NCBI GenBank assembly: GCA_019973155.2
Contig: BPQB01000033.1
Location: forward strand, 248,001 to 312,000
DNA: 64,000 nucleotides
Direction of reading: 5' to 3'
DNA from: Phanerochaete sordida
Lineage: Eukaryota; Basidiomycota; Agaricomycetes; Polyporales; Phanerochaetaceae
The translations under genes were made by a program, and so were the position numbers. The notes beneath the pieces are model-generated. The model saw only the letters and a list, made by a program, of their open reading frames with translations. It ran no database searches and was not told the DNA's origin. This document shows positions 37,052 to 48,532 of the stretch, in pieces (within the stretch, counting starts at the first letter, position 1; each line of letters opens with the position of its first letter).

Positions 37052-37956
37052 ATGAAGAACAAGAACAAGCAGACCAAGTTCCCCGTGGTGCGTGCCCCCG
37101 GCTCTGCCATGCAACTGCACGCTGACCGTCGGGCGCCGCCCGCTCCCCTCGCTTTGCACCGCACCTGTGTACGCCCGTGCACACCGGCCGCAGGCACGCA
37201 TCAAGCGCATCATGCAGAAGGACGAGGAGGTCGGCAAGGTCGCGCAGGCGACGCCCGTCGTCATCTGTGAGTCCCCGCGCCCGCGCGCGCGAGCTGTTCT
37301 GACCGGGCGCAGCGAAGGCGCTCGAGATGTTCCTGCAGACGATCGTGCAAGAGGCCGCGAAGGTCACCGCTGAGCGCGGCGCGAAGAAGGTCGAGGCGTA
37401 CCACCTGTGCGTGTCCCCTCCGCTCCCTCCGCCGCCCACCCCAGCCCCAGCCCCGCCCTCATGTGAATTCTGCGCCCCCACCGCCGTACGCTGACACCCC
37501 CACAGCAAACACGCCGTCGAGACCGTCGAGACACTCGACTTCCTCAAGGAGATCGTCGAGGGCGTGCCCGACCCGAGCGCAGGCGGGACCATCGACCTCG
37601 CTGCCGAGGCCGCTGAGAAGGCCGCGGCGAAGAAACGCGCGCGTCCGCGGCGCGCGCCCGCTGCCGCGACGGCCCCCCCCGGCGACGACGACGACGAGGC
37701 GCCGGCCCCGCCGAAGCGGCGGCGGCGCAAGGCCGAGCCGAAGGCGGACGGGGCAGCACCCGCGGCGCCGCGGCGGAGGGGCAAGGCGGCGAGCGCGCCG
37801 AAGCAGGAGGAGCCCGAGGAGGAGTACGACGCGCCCGAGCCCGAGGAGGGCGTGCGCGCGAGCGACGACATGGACCAGGACTACGACGAGCCTGAGGAGG
37901 AGGAAGAGGACGTGCCGTCACGCGCAAGGGCGGGCGACGATGAGTGGGACGGGTAG
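37052..37956 (+). CDS. Negative cofactor 2 alpha (DRAP1/Bur6-like) transcription regulator
   Basis: Histone-fold subunit that pairs with NC2-beta (Dr1) and clamps TBP on DNA; nuclear. 217 residues in four exons: 37052-37087, 37194-37266, 37313-37406, 37506-37956. The histone fold reads TKFPVARIKRIMQKDEEVGK, VAQATPVVISKALEMFLQTI, VQEAAKVTAERGAKKVEAYH and LKHAVETVETLDFLKEIVEG, typical of NC2-alpha. The C-terminal tail is long, with basic clusters (PPKRRRRKAEPK, possible nuclear localisation signal), proline and alanine, then an acidic end (PEEEEEDV). Two introns (106 and 99 nt) are longer than usual here. It ends tail to tail with Sld5, 104 bp apart. Confidence 0.9.
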
Positions 37957-38060
37957 CGTGCGTGCGAGAGTACATTGTATTATAGCTATTTTGGAGGTAT
38001 TACATCGAGGTGTGGTATCTGGGTCTGTATGTGTGCTCTCTGATATGAAGGCTGGCGTGC

Positions 38061-39220
38061 TCATACGAGCTCAACTTCTCCACGCGCGAGCAATTGCTCT
38101 ATAACGTGGTAAGGCGTGAGCGATATCTGCCCTCGTTCCATCTCCATTGACGAGCCACTGCAAAAACCGCTCAGCATCCACAAGGCTCAAAGTAACTGCA
38201 TGAGGATGGCTCACTCTGGTAGATGTACCGGCGGACACTGCACGAGTGCATGCGCGAACACTGCTCGCGTTTTGTCTGGTCTTGAAACTAAGGAAAGACA
38301 CGCGACCAGCATGCCAGGTCAGAAAACAGCGACGCGCAGTGAGACGAGCACGTACTCATCGGCGGCATGAACGGCACGTTGTCATCGAGTCCGCGTTGCT
38401 CTTCTGGTAGCGCGTCGAGCACTGCACGCGTGAAGTGTGATTCTGTCAACGCGGCGTATCTGTTGGGAGCTCAGCTACTTCGTTCTGATGACTCTGGGTT
38501 CGAGAGTGTATGTGTGGTGGAAGGCGGAAGAGCGCGAAGGGTCATGCTGAAGAGACGTACCGCTGTGCGTGCTCCAGCTCTGCCTGCGTCAACCGTTCGC
38601 GCATTTCTGGTGTTTCCACGATGTACCTCGCATACTTTTCGATCTACGCGTGTCACGTCAGCCCCTTCGGCCCACCAAAACAGCTAGAAGACGCACCTTG
38701 TGGAGCCGCGTGCGGATGTACGCCCGGAGCGCAAACCGCGCGCGCTCAGCCTCGGTCTGCACGAGCATGATCCGGAAGTGCTCGTCCTCGCTGCTGTCGG
38801 GGTCCGCGCGCAGCAGCGCGACGTCGTCCGTCTACCGCCGCGCGTCAGCCCTCCGCCCCGCCCCACACCACACACGCCGCACAGCACGCCGCACACCCCG
38901 CCCGCACCCGGCGCACTGCGCGCGCGGCCACGCACCTGCTTCTTGATGTGGTCCAGCAGCCGCGCGAGCAGGCCCTCCTGCGCGTGCAGCACGTCCGGCG
39001 CGTGCCGCTCGTTCATCCAGTGCCGCAGCAGCTGCTCGAACGGCGTCTCCGCCGAGGGAGGCGGCGGCCGGAAGTCGACGCGGCGCGGCGCGCGCGCGGG
39101 CTCGTCGTCGGCCGCGCGTGCGACGAGAGGGGGATCGTCGACGTCCATCGCGGTGTCACGGCGGGCGCGGGAGGGCCCTGCTGCGGGCATGCCCCAGCCG
39201 TCGTCGTCGTAGTGCGCCAT
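38061..39220 (-). CDS. GINS complex subunit Sld5
   Basis: Part of the CMG replicative helicase; nuclear, DNA replication start and fork progress. 258 residues in six exons: 39220-38936, 38831-38697, 38643-38561, 38459-38356, 38287-38215, 38157-38061. The leader is disordered (acidic, arginine-rich). The helical A-domain contains TPFEQLLRHWMNERHAPDVL, LLARLLDHIKKQTDDVALLR, DEHFRIMLVQTEAERARFAL and RTRLHKIEKYARYIVETPEM. The B-domain ends ISLTPYHVIEQLLARGEVEL with valine last, as in Sld5. Intron 1 (104 nt) lies in a CA-rich stretch. Length is a little above the usual 220-240 because of the leader. Confidence 0.9.
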
Positions 39221-39592
39221 CGAGTGGGGTGGTGGGGGTGTTGTGCAAGGAGGAGGTGGACGCGCGGGAGGCGGCTTAATGGGCGCTAGTAGACACCAGG
39301 TGCTGCTTTTGGTCAAGTGGTTCGAGTCGCGGACGGTATGTCGGAAAATGCTGGCGATGCCGTGCTTGATTGAGACGAAAATTACAGTGTGTGAATGTAC
39401 AGGAGATAAATAGGATTGGGTGCATGTGGGAGGTGTTGTACAATGGATGAAGGAGTGAAGCGGACAGAAATACAATATAGTGCAATAACCTTCCAAAACC
39501 ATTCCAAAACCGTGAGCTCTATGTGGTGTGAATGCGAGAGTGAAGTGATGACTGAGGGAGGTGGATGGGGGATCGAGAAAGGGTGCTGCAGC
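39221..39592 (-). other. Sld5 promoter and 3' region of the zinc-finger gene
   Basis: 370 bp, no gene. Confidence 0.4.
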
Positions 39593-40857
39593 CTATCGCC
39601 TCTTCGTCACCTTGCCGCTAGTCTGCTTCTTGGCCTTAGGCTTGAGCGTAGACTTGGACGGGGACTTGGGCACCGGTGTCGACGCCATGGGCGATGGCTC
39701 GTCTTCGGCTACTGTCGAGTCTGTGGTGCCACTGGTCGGGTGCATCAGCGTCGCGACTTGCCAAAATCAGCGCAAAGACTCACTGTTTCTTGGCCACATG
39801 GCTCGCCCTATTACTCTTCTGTACGGCGCCGTATCTGCAGTGTGGGCACTGGTACGGTTTCCTGAACAAATGGAACCGGTCAGCGTGCGCCCCTAAAGAA
39901 GACAAAACAAGACGTACTGCTCCTGCGGCAGGTGTGTCAGCACGTGCCGTGTCTTCTCGTATTTGTTGGCACAAATCTTGCCGCACTTCTGGCACGGCGT
40001 GGAAGAATCCTGGTTGTCGATGAGCACGCCGCCACTCGGAGCACCAGAGGGTGTCTCACCTTGTCGTCGCTGTCCAGGTACGTCTCTATGCAATGGTCCA
40101 TCTCCGCGTCCACCTCATCGTCACGAACCTCCTCCTTCACCACCTTCCTCGCCTTCCTCGCGCGTGGGGGCAAGGCGAGGACCTCTTCGACCTCGGCCTC
40201 CTCCTCGTCCACACGCTTGCGCTTCCCGGCCTTCCCTCCTTTCCCAGCCTTAGTCGGCGCAGCAGGGGTGGCAGGGGCGGCAGGGGAAGCAGGGATGGCG
40301 GGGGTGGCAGGAGGCGCGGGCGCGGGCGCGGGTGCGCGAGCCGCACGGCGCGTGCTCTTGCGCGTCTGCGGCGCGTCGTCTGCCGGCTCCGGCAGCGCGG
40401 CGAACGCGACGCGCTTCGTCGCCTTCGCGAGGAGGTCCTTCGTCGGCAGCACGAGGGCCTCGCTCGACGGCGTGTTCACGACGGTCGTGCACGGCGTGCT
40501 CGCGGAGGAGAGGCGCGGCGAGGCCGTCGGCGTCGACGCGGGTGTCGCGGTCGTGGACGAGCTGCGCGACGAGGGGCCGCTCGAGTCCGCGGACGTGCTC
40601 GGCTGCGCGGTGGTGAGCGCGGAGAAGAGCACTGAGAGCTCGGCGGTGGCGGGTGGCGTGGGCGCGGCGGCGGGCTCGCTGGGCGTGTAGACCCAATACA
40701 AGTCGAGCAAGGCGACTTCGGCGAGCATGTTGAGCGCGTCGGGACGCTCGATCGTGCCGCGGGACCATGTCTTCTTGTTGTAGCTGTCGGGCATCCAGAC
40801 TGGAACAGAAGGGGCAGAAGAAGATGCGGAGGAAGAGGCAGCAGCCGCGGACGCCAT
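39593..40857 (-). CDS. C2H2 zinc-finger protein
   Basis: 368 residues; exons 40857-40060, 40009-39918, 39861-39784, 39731-39593. The N-terminal half is low-complexity (alanine, serine, threonine, proline) with a conserved-looking patch TWSRGTIERPDALNMLAEVA. A basic/acidic block follows (KAGKRKRVDEEEAEVEEV) that could be a nuclear localisation signal. Two zinc fingers follow across exon joins: CQKCGKICANKYEKTRHVLT with the last histidine next, and CPHCRYGAVQKSNRASHVAK ending in K-H across the last intron. The tail is lysine- and proline-rich. It is likely a nuclear DNA-binding protein; no target can be given. The name rests on the paired C-x2-C/H-x3-4-H motifs only. Confidence 0.75.
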
Positions 40858-41684
40858 CGTAGCAGTAGCAAGTGTATGAATTGTTCAAGAGGCGGGAGTG
40901 TCTCAACGCAAAGCGCGACGGCGAGGGCAAAGCTCAGGACGTCGACGAGAGGAGCAAAGACGGTCTGAGCACCCCATCCTGCTCGATCCTTTTATACCCC
41001 ACGCCCTCTGGCTCACAGGAGGGCACGACGGACAATGAGCCTCTCAGTTTCTTTCACCTTTGCCCTCGTCGAGTGGCGGGAGGTTTCTTTCATGGCGGGA
41101 GCCAATGGCAGGCGGGGCCCTCGTTCCTTAGTCTGACGGGCGCCCGTCGCACAAAGACCAGGCAGACAAAGACGAGTGGCAGTGGGCACGCGCCCGAGGG
41201 TGGTTTGCCACTCGCCTGATGGGCACGTTGCATGCCGCCCCCCGCCCCAGTACGACGTCCTGTGCCGTTCTGTACCTTTAGCTGAGGTGCATCTTCGCGT
41301 TCTGTATGTTCAGTGCGATGGTAGAGTGCGCGTAGATTAGGGAAAGGCTACGGAAAGCCTGGGACGGAGGGACGGTGCATCGACCAGCCTCCCGGCAGGC
41401 CCAGCAGCCCGGCCATTTAAGCAAGGGGGGCATTTATAGCTGCGCCCGGACCGCTGCCAGGGGTCCCTAGCCATCTTGAGACAACCGATGACTCACCGTG
41501 CGCGTCGGTCACGGTGACCGAGTGGCGAGGAACAATGGACGGCATCGGGATCGAGATTCGATAATGTATTGTGCTCGTCGAGAGCATGCGTATAGGGGCA
41601 CCTAGGTAGCATCTGGACCCTCATCAGCTGAGAAGCAGAACACAGGAAGAGAGACAAGCACAGAGGAAGACGCAAAATGGCGGC
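40858..41684 (-). promoter_or_regulatory. Upstream region of the zinc-finger gene with TATA element
   Basis: TATAAAAGG on the minus strand at 40988-40996, about 131 nt before the ATG. The rest (to the RhoGEF stop) has no gene; another ATTTATAGC element is near 41430. Confidence 0.45.
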
Positions 41685-44600
41685 TCATTCGCCGAACATC
41701 GACAATGAAAGCACAGGGTCCCGCCGCTGCATCTCACGGAGAACCTGTTGGAATCGCAGCGTCCACCAGCCCCGTTCTTCGCGTTCACGGTCCGCATCAC
41801 TGCCGTCTCTTCCTTCGGTATTTTTGCTGACCTCGATGCGCAGCCGCTGATTGTCGCGTAGCTGTAGCGATGGACTCTTCGGGAGCGGTAGGCCGGAAAG
41901 GAGGATGGCCTCCACACCCTGCCTCGTATCTTCTTTCAGGTCGACGTCCGGACCGTGCGGAAGGTACGTCCCAGCGTGAGAGGGGAAAGAGAGCGAGCAT
42001 AGCGTATAGGCATGGCAACGACGTAGTGCTTGTAGTGCGACGTCGCGTTCTTCCGGGTTTGCCGGAAGTGAGAGCGTAGCCGTGATTGCGATGCTGCCTT
42101 CAGGAATACTTCCAGCTTGTAGGTCACTCTGTCCCAGCGGCAGGAGACTCAGCGCGACACTGGAAAGGCCTGAAGACGTCCCTGTCATGTAGCATCATAA
42201 GTAAATGCTGTATGACTTCAGCTGTAAATACGTACCTATGCCTTCTTGTGGCGAAATGTTGAGAATTTTGGAGATGCCGATATCCAGCAGGAGCCTGGAC
42301 TTTTCCTGGCCGTCGGCTCCCGGGCGGTCAACCGACTCGGTGAGCAGCAGGACGTCGGTGAATATGGATGCTTGCACTGCAAGAGACTGTGCGCCAGGGG
42401 GTCGTTCCGGCCGTTTGCCCATCGACTTCGACCACCGCCTCGACTCATCCATCGCAGGAGAGTCGGGGCACGGCGAGACGACGATCGTTGGCGTCCTGTG
42501 CCGGCTCTTGGAGCCAGGGGCCAGTACGGTAGGCGTAGACTTCGCATAGCTGTTCCGCCGGCCATGGGCGTCGTTTTTTGCATGAGGGAGATGATACACG
42601 AGCTCCCCGTGCCAGAGGAGCCTGCGTTCGCGTCGCGCGAGCTGCACAGAGGGCAGCAGTCCTTCTATGTGGGCTGCCATGCTCTTGACGAAATCGTACT
42701 CGTCTTCGCGGATCTTGACCTCGTGCATGACGTGCACGATCATTCGAGTCGACTGGTAGAGCGACAGCGAGGGCAGATGGTCGGGATGCGACGGAGGAGT
42801 AAGCTGCCCCAGTTCCTGCGGGTTGCGGGTCAGCTAATGCAACGGACGCTATATTTACATGCGCACCTTGAACGCATCCACAGAGCCATACAGGTGCTCC
42901 ACAGGTTCGAGTAGAAGGTCGGCAAGAGAATGGCCGCCGCAGTCTGGGAGTGCTTCTCTCAGGCGCAGGAACTCCCCAAATTCGTCGTCGCGGGACACCA
43001 CGCAGTCGTCAAGGATCGTTCGCGCCTCGTCGACGCGCACGATGTACGGTTGGTATACTTCGAAGCGCGGCACAAAACCCCGCAGTACCCGCGCGAACCC
43101 TCGAACGATATCGCCAGAGTGCCAGGGTGCCGTCGCCTCTTCGAGCTTATCGGCGATGCTGCCGTGCAGATTGACGATGTCCTCGAGCCAGTCGAACAGT
43201 CGTGCTAGCTCCTTCGGCACGCCCGGTAGCCAGACCTTGCTGTGTTTCCGGCGGAGAGGTACGACAAAGATGCGGACGATAGCGCGCAAGCGGAGCAGAA
43301 AGTCAGAGTGTGCACAGACATAGTGGTGGATCATCCCTTGGCGGTCCATTTCGGTTTGTCCGTGGGAGCGTAGCAAGGCTTCGTAGTCCGCAGGTCGCAA
43401 GGTTTCCCGCCAAGAAGTCGAGTGTCGGTCATGAGGCACGTCAAGTTGTGCTGGCGTAGGCTCAGGTTCAGGCTCAGGCTCCTCGGGTTCGTAGACGGAT
43501 GGTGCGCTGGAGCTCGCAGACAAAGTGCGAGAATGCCGGGCATTTGATCGTGCAACCTGCGCGTGCTGACTAGAGCGGGTACGAGAGTGCTTTGCGGGCG
43601 GACGACGCTCATGTCGATCCTGGGTGCTCTGAGACGTAGAAGATCCTCTGTCCCTCCCAGCAGGTCGGCCAGACAGTTCGGTAAGCAGAGCCTGAGCAGC
43701 GGTGCTGAAGCCTCCGGTGTCCGTAGCTTCGTTCCAGCGTTCGAGGTCAGGTGTTGAGTGGGTTCTTGTCAAGCGAGGCTCACCCTCAGGCACAAAGTGA
43801 TCGTCCTGCTGATCCAGAGAGTCACGTCGACTGAGCATATGGGGAGATTCCGCGTCGTCAGGATGGGCATAGCCAGTGTAAGACAGAGACTCCGGTATAC
43901 CGAAGCGCTGTCGCTCCAGTGCAGTAGCATCTTGCCGCCTGTCCTGTTTACGGGTACCGCGAGTCGCCTGTGTGTCCGCTGCGTACGTCGAAGACCGTCT
44001 GCGGCCGGTTGGGCGTTCCTGTGCAGGAGCTTCCTCTACTACACTTCGCCTCCTGCCGTCGCCTTGGGAAGTACTTGCACTGGATCTATGTCGGGACTTT
44101 CGGGGTTGAGGTTCTGGAGCAATCTCGTCCGCAGCGTAGTCTCCAGTGAACTGTGGATCGCGAGACGAAGAGGGAAGGTCGTTTTTAGAGGAACGACGCG
44201 TCTTCGGCGGCACGGACATGGAACGGCGGTGGTCCTGTCGACCAGAAGGACCAGCTCGACTGGAATCCTCCCGAGATTTGGAAGATGTCGGCAGTCGTGA
44301 AGGCTGTGTGACCGTTCGCTCGGCCTCCTTGCCTTTACGACTGGGCTGAGGATTGTAGGAAGGATCTGCATACTCTTCGTAGCCACTGGGATACTCTTCG
44401 TGTTGGTCGTCACGTCGCCGTTCGCCACTTCGCCGACGCTTGTCCCGGCTGCTGTCGTTCCGATGAGCTGGAGGGCGATCTTCGGGAGCGGGCTCAAATT
44501 GTAGACCATCCACCAAGCCAATGAGTGCCTGCTCGCGACGGCGGCGCGAGCTGGAGGGTTGAGACACTGGCTGGTGCGAGTGCTTTGCATATCGATCGTC

Positions 44601-46289
44601 ATGCCTCAAGTCTTGCCTCGGATCGTGATCGTAGTCCGCATCTGAACTATGATGAGCACTGTGCTCGTCGTCGTACTCGTGATGCTCTTCGCGGTTATAG
44701 GGGTTGTGTTCTTCTCCTCGTCGCCCTCCGGACTCATACAGACTCGCGTCGTCGTCTTCGGTAATGGACCCCACGGATGCTTCTGCCTGATCAAGCTCCG
44801 GGTACCCGCGCAGACCCAGGCCGACAGTAGGCGCATATCGACTCTTCCGCTTATCGCGCTTAGAGTCTTGAGAGGGCGGTAGCGCAGACTCGCGCTGCGG
44901 GATGCGCGGAGAGTGGGTATATGCGGTGCCCCTGGGCGTTCGCGGCGTCCTGCCGAGTGTGCGGTCGTTTGAAGATGCCACCCTGCTCCGTGTGGGCTCT
45001 AAAATGGGTTCTTCGTGCTCGCTTTCAGATGTCGGGACGTCGGCAGAGTGGGCCGCTGTAACCCGTCCGCCTGTATGACGCCTGTCGTGATCATGCTCCT
45101 GCTCTGAGCCGCTGTCTCCGCTTCGCCGAGGATGTTGTGATCGAGGAATGCTGCTTTGATATGATGTCGAAGGGGTACGCTGCTGGGTTATGCGTGGCGT
45201 AGTTGACGGAGCACGAGATCTGGACGAAGAACCAGCGGAAGGCAGTTTCGACGGGCCAGCAACAGCTTGGATGTTAGGCGAACGGATCTTGCTAGACTAT
45301 CGAGCGCATATATGAATGAGCATGTGTACACTGCTGATCACAGAGCAACGTACCGAAGGGATACGAGAAGACTGCGAGGTGTCTGAAACCCCAGTCGGTT
45401 TCTTTGAGGACCTGTGAGACGGCCCTGGGGACTGGTCGACAGCAGGAGAAAGCAGAGGACTATGTGGGAGCGGAGAGAGAGTATCATTGCCGGACGGGGC
45501 GAGACGAAGACTGGACTTGGTCGGGATGCGGGGCGAGGCGGGGATCTTCGACGCAGCTCGAGGAGAAAGAGGGATATCGGAACGATTGGCGTTGAGAGAA
45601 GGCGTTCCGAGAACTCTTGGAGACGGAATGTTGCTAATCGCAGGAGTCGCGGGGTTCGAGCTTGCATACCCTCGGGAGCTTGACGCGTGTGTGGGCACGT
45701 ACCCAGACGCGACGACCGGCGAGCGACTCGCGCGACTCTCCTGCGGCGACACGACGAGCCTCGCCTTCTCTTCGCGCGCCGCGACGCTGTCGGAAGACTC
45801 TGTGTCGTCGCGCCTGCGCGTGCCGTCGTCCTGCTGCGCAGTTCGACCCGGCGGGTGCGTCATCCTGTCGATGGTGTCGCGCAGCGAGGGCAGAAGCTGC
45901 GTCTCGAGGAGCGGGATCTCCGCCAGCTGCCGCCGACTGCTGCCCTCTCGCGGACGTGCATCCGCCTCCTTATGATGCCCGGGCATCGCGCGCGAGAGCG
46001 AGCGGGACAGGGAACGCTTCCGACGGGGCTCGCCCGTGTCTTCGGCGTCAGCGTCGGCGGTTGGGTACGACAGCGGGCCGCCCGAAGGCGCGTTATATGC
46101 GTGTGTTGTTTCTTCCGGGTGCGATTCTTTCGAGGTCGAGGAGTCCGTGCGCGGCGAGAGACCAGCTGCGGCCGCGTAGTACGAGGGTGGTTGGAACGTC
46201 GGTAAGCGAGACAGGAAGCCGATGCCAGAACCAGTCGGACGAGAACCAGAGCCAGAACCAGAGCGAGAGCCGGACCATTTCTGATACAT
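41685..46289 (-). CDS. Large RhoGEF (DH-PH type) signalling protein
   Basis: Guanine-nucleotide exchange factor for a Rho-type GTPase; polarity and actin control at the cell cortex. 1480 residues in four exons: 46289-45354, 45296-42867, 42815-42236, 42181-41685. The first about 860 residues are disordered, rich in S, R, P, H and acidic residues, starting MYQKWSGSRSGSGSG. A helical region with the character of a Dbl-homology domain follows: RQGMIHHYVCAHSDFLLRLR, VWLPGVPKELARLFDWLEDI, then, across the 51-nt intron, LPSLSLYQSTRMIVHVMHEV and FVKSMAAHIEGL. The PH-like part begins LARRERRLLWHGELVYHL and continues with ASIFTDVLLLTES. An in-frame ATG upstream at 46463 is possible but its translation is unlike the rest. 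Domain naming is by pattern; the DH seed motif is weak. Confidence 0.72.
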
Positions 46290-46557
46290 CGAGAGCTGCA
46301 CAGACGGGTACGAGACGAGAACAACGAGAACAGACCAGGAGGTGTGTATGAGCCAGGACGAAGTTCGAATTCTGGAGATTCCCAAAGCGGCATCTACGCT
46401 TACATCATCAAAGCGTACGACGAGGACCGAGAACAGCGGGAAAGCGACTGGAATATCTGCCATTTCACCACGCCCCTCGTCGATAGATATTCCGAATGTT
46501 CACAGCGACGCCCTGAGGATTGTCAGCAAACTCAAGACGCAGGCACATTGGCAGAGC

Positions 46558-47643
46558 TCACTTGATAACCCGGGCCTTGACCCAGTCCGCAACCTCAATA
46601 GCCCAGTCCTCGCCCTGGCCGGTACCGAGCGCGACGTGCGGGCTAATATGCGTGTGGCCCGCGAGCTCGCCAAAGTAGACAGGCTTCCCGGTGCGCTCGC
46701 TGAGCAGCTGGCGGAAATCGGTCGAAGACTCGCGGATCGACGGCACCTCGTACTCGCTCACGTACACCGCGACCTCGGGCAGGCGCTGCACGACTTCCTG
46801 CGGCGCGGCCTTCAGGAGTGCGAGCGGCTGACGCTCCAACAGCTCCGCCTCCGTGCCGTAGTACGCCGTGAGCAGCGTCGGCGGGATCGGCACCGGCGCC
46901 TTCGTCTGGAAGTGGTGCGCGCCGCCCTTCAGAATCAGCCCGCGCACGCGCGGCGCCAGGCTCGCGGGGAACACGCCCGGCATCAGGAAGACCGACGCGA
47001 CGATGGCTGCGCCGACGGAGTGGCCCATGACGAAGATGTGGTCGGTGTCGGCCTTGACGGACGCGCCCGCATTAACCTCGCTGGCGTGCTCGTCGAACCA
47101 GGTTATGGCGTCCCTGATGTCGATGACAGGGTCGGGAAACTTCATATTTGGGAGGATGCGGTAGTCAGCGATGACGGTGGCCAGCCTACGGACGACGCTC
47201 AGCCCAGCCCAGTGAAACACCCGCGACATGGCTCACCCTTGCTTGGCGAAGAACGCGCCGACGTTGGTGTACACTAGGTCGCGCGGCGCGGGCATCTGCC
47301 TCTCTCCGCTGGCGAAGCCTCCGCCGTAGACGAAGAACAGCACGGGAGCCTTGCCGGTGGGAGTCGCGGTCGGGTAGTAGACATCGAGCTGCAAGGTCTG
47401 GTCAGCGAACACGCTCTTCGCACGACTGGCATCAGCGTACCTGGTGGCGATCAGTGGCGCCGTACTTGAACGTCTTGCGCTTGATACGCTCGATATCAGC
47501 CCGACGCGACTCGAGGATCGGGTACAGGGCCTTGTATGCTGCAGTCGCTCGTCAGCGCGCGTCGCGTCCAGCTCCGCAGGGGACGTACTGATGTCAATCT
47601 GGGCCGGGATGGGCTCGCCCTTGTGCTGTGCAATGACCTCCAT
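46558..47643 (-). CDS. Alpha/beta-hydrolase (carboxylesterase/HSL-like)
   Basis: 310 residues; exons 47643-47589, 47538-47441, 47388-47237, 47185-46558. The oxyanion-hole motif is VLFFVYGGGFASGER, the family HGGGF with tyrosine in place of histidine. The nucleophile elbow is IFVMGHSVGAAIVAS (G-x-S-x-G). The acid is probably in PEVAVYVSEYEVPSIRES and the histidine in GELAGHTHISPH. There is no signal peptide, so it is likely an intracellular esterase of unknown substrate. Translation after the first intron reads TYKALYPILESRRADIERIK, which shows the intron is real because the frame differs before it. The gene fires away from the secreted BNR-like gene across a 0.9-kb divergent region. Confidence 0.83.
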
Positions 47644-48532
47644 GCTTCGTGCTGCTGAGAATGCTTGAGTTGCTGCTGACCAGCCCACCCCGTGCGCGGC
47701 TTATATACGCTCCCTGGACCGTGTGCACTTGGCACATGCGTGGGGACCTGCTTCTGTCCTGCACCCAGGGCGGCCCCGGTAACCAGCGATGCGGGCGCAG
47801 CGCTCCGCCGGCTACCAGTCTTGCGTCAGCTTCGCGCACAAGCTGCTGGGCGTGCTAGTGCGTCACGGGTGCCGCCATCGTGTGCCGGGCAGTGTGGGCG
47901 GCAGGCCTCAGGTCAGGAAAGGGGTTGTGTCGCGTAAGCCATGCGTGTGGGTCGGTATGTCGCCGACAGATGCAGTCCTGGCTATCATGATCGCTGGGAG
48001 ACGGCCATATCGCAGGGTTTGTTCGCAGTGCGTTGGATGAGAGATGCGGAGCGCAGATCCCGCGGACGGTCCGCATTGACAACACCGGATGACTACCGCT
48101 GTAGAATCGAGGGAAACAGCTTGCAGCAGTGCGGAAGGGCGTGAAGAGTGGGAGATGGACGAAAGACCGCCGTGAAACAGCGCAGACTGTCTCGGAGAGA
48201 GTGAGAGTAGCAGGTGAAGCTCTGAAGTGTAAGCGCCCTCGGAGGCAGGAAGATTGGGACCGCTCTCGTAGCTCTTGCACTTGCCCTTCGACGTCAACGT
48301 TCAACTTCTACGCGACACCTCGTCACGTTGAGCCTGGACTCTATACCTGACGGTTCTCTGCACCTCAAGCAGGTGGCGCACATAATTCTCCCGAGTATGC
48401 GACGCGACGTGCGCATATGACCACGACTGGAGTCTTCTCGTGACCGTCGACGAGAAGCCCATGCGGTCCGGCGAGCACGCTCCCAGTCCTATAAGTCGGA
48501 CGGCGAGCAGGCGATACATTTGCTCGTGAGTA
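47644..48532. promoter_or_regulatory. Divergent promoter region of esterase and secreted BNR-like genes
   Basis: 0.9 kb without a gene. GCGTATATAA on the minus strand at 47701-47710 is 58-67 nt before the esterase ATG. CTATAAGTC at about 48489 is the best TATA candidate for the plus-strand gene. Confidence 0.5.

Noticed and set aside
45297..45353. Splitting the RhoGEF into two genes at the 45.3-kb gap in the reading frame
   Set aside because: A 57-nt intron with GTACGT donor joins ...RIPS to SSKIRSPN in frame, and the second part has no ATG where a start would be expected (a GTG only).
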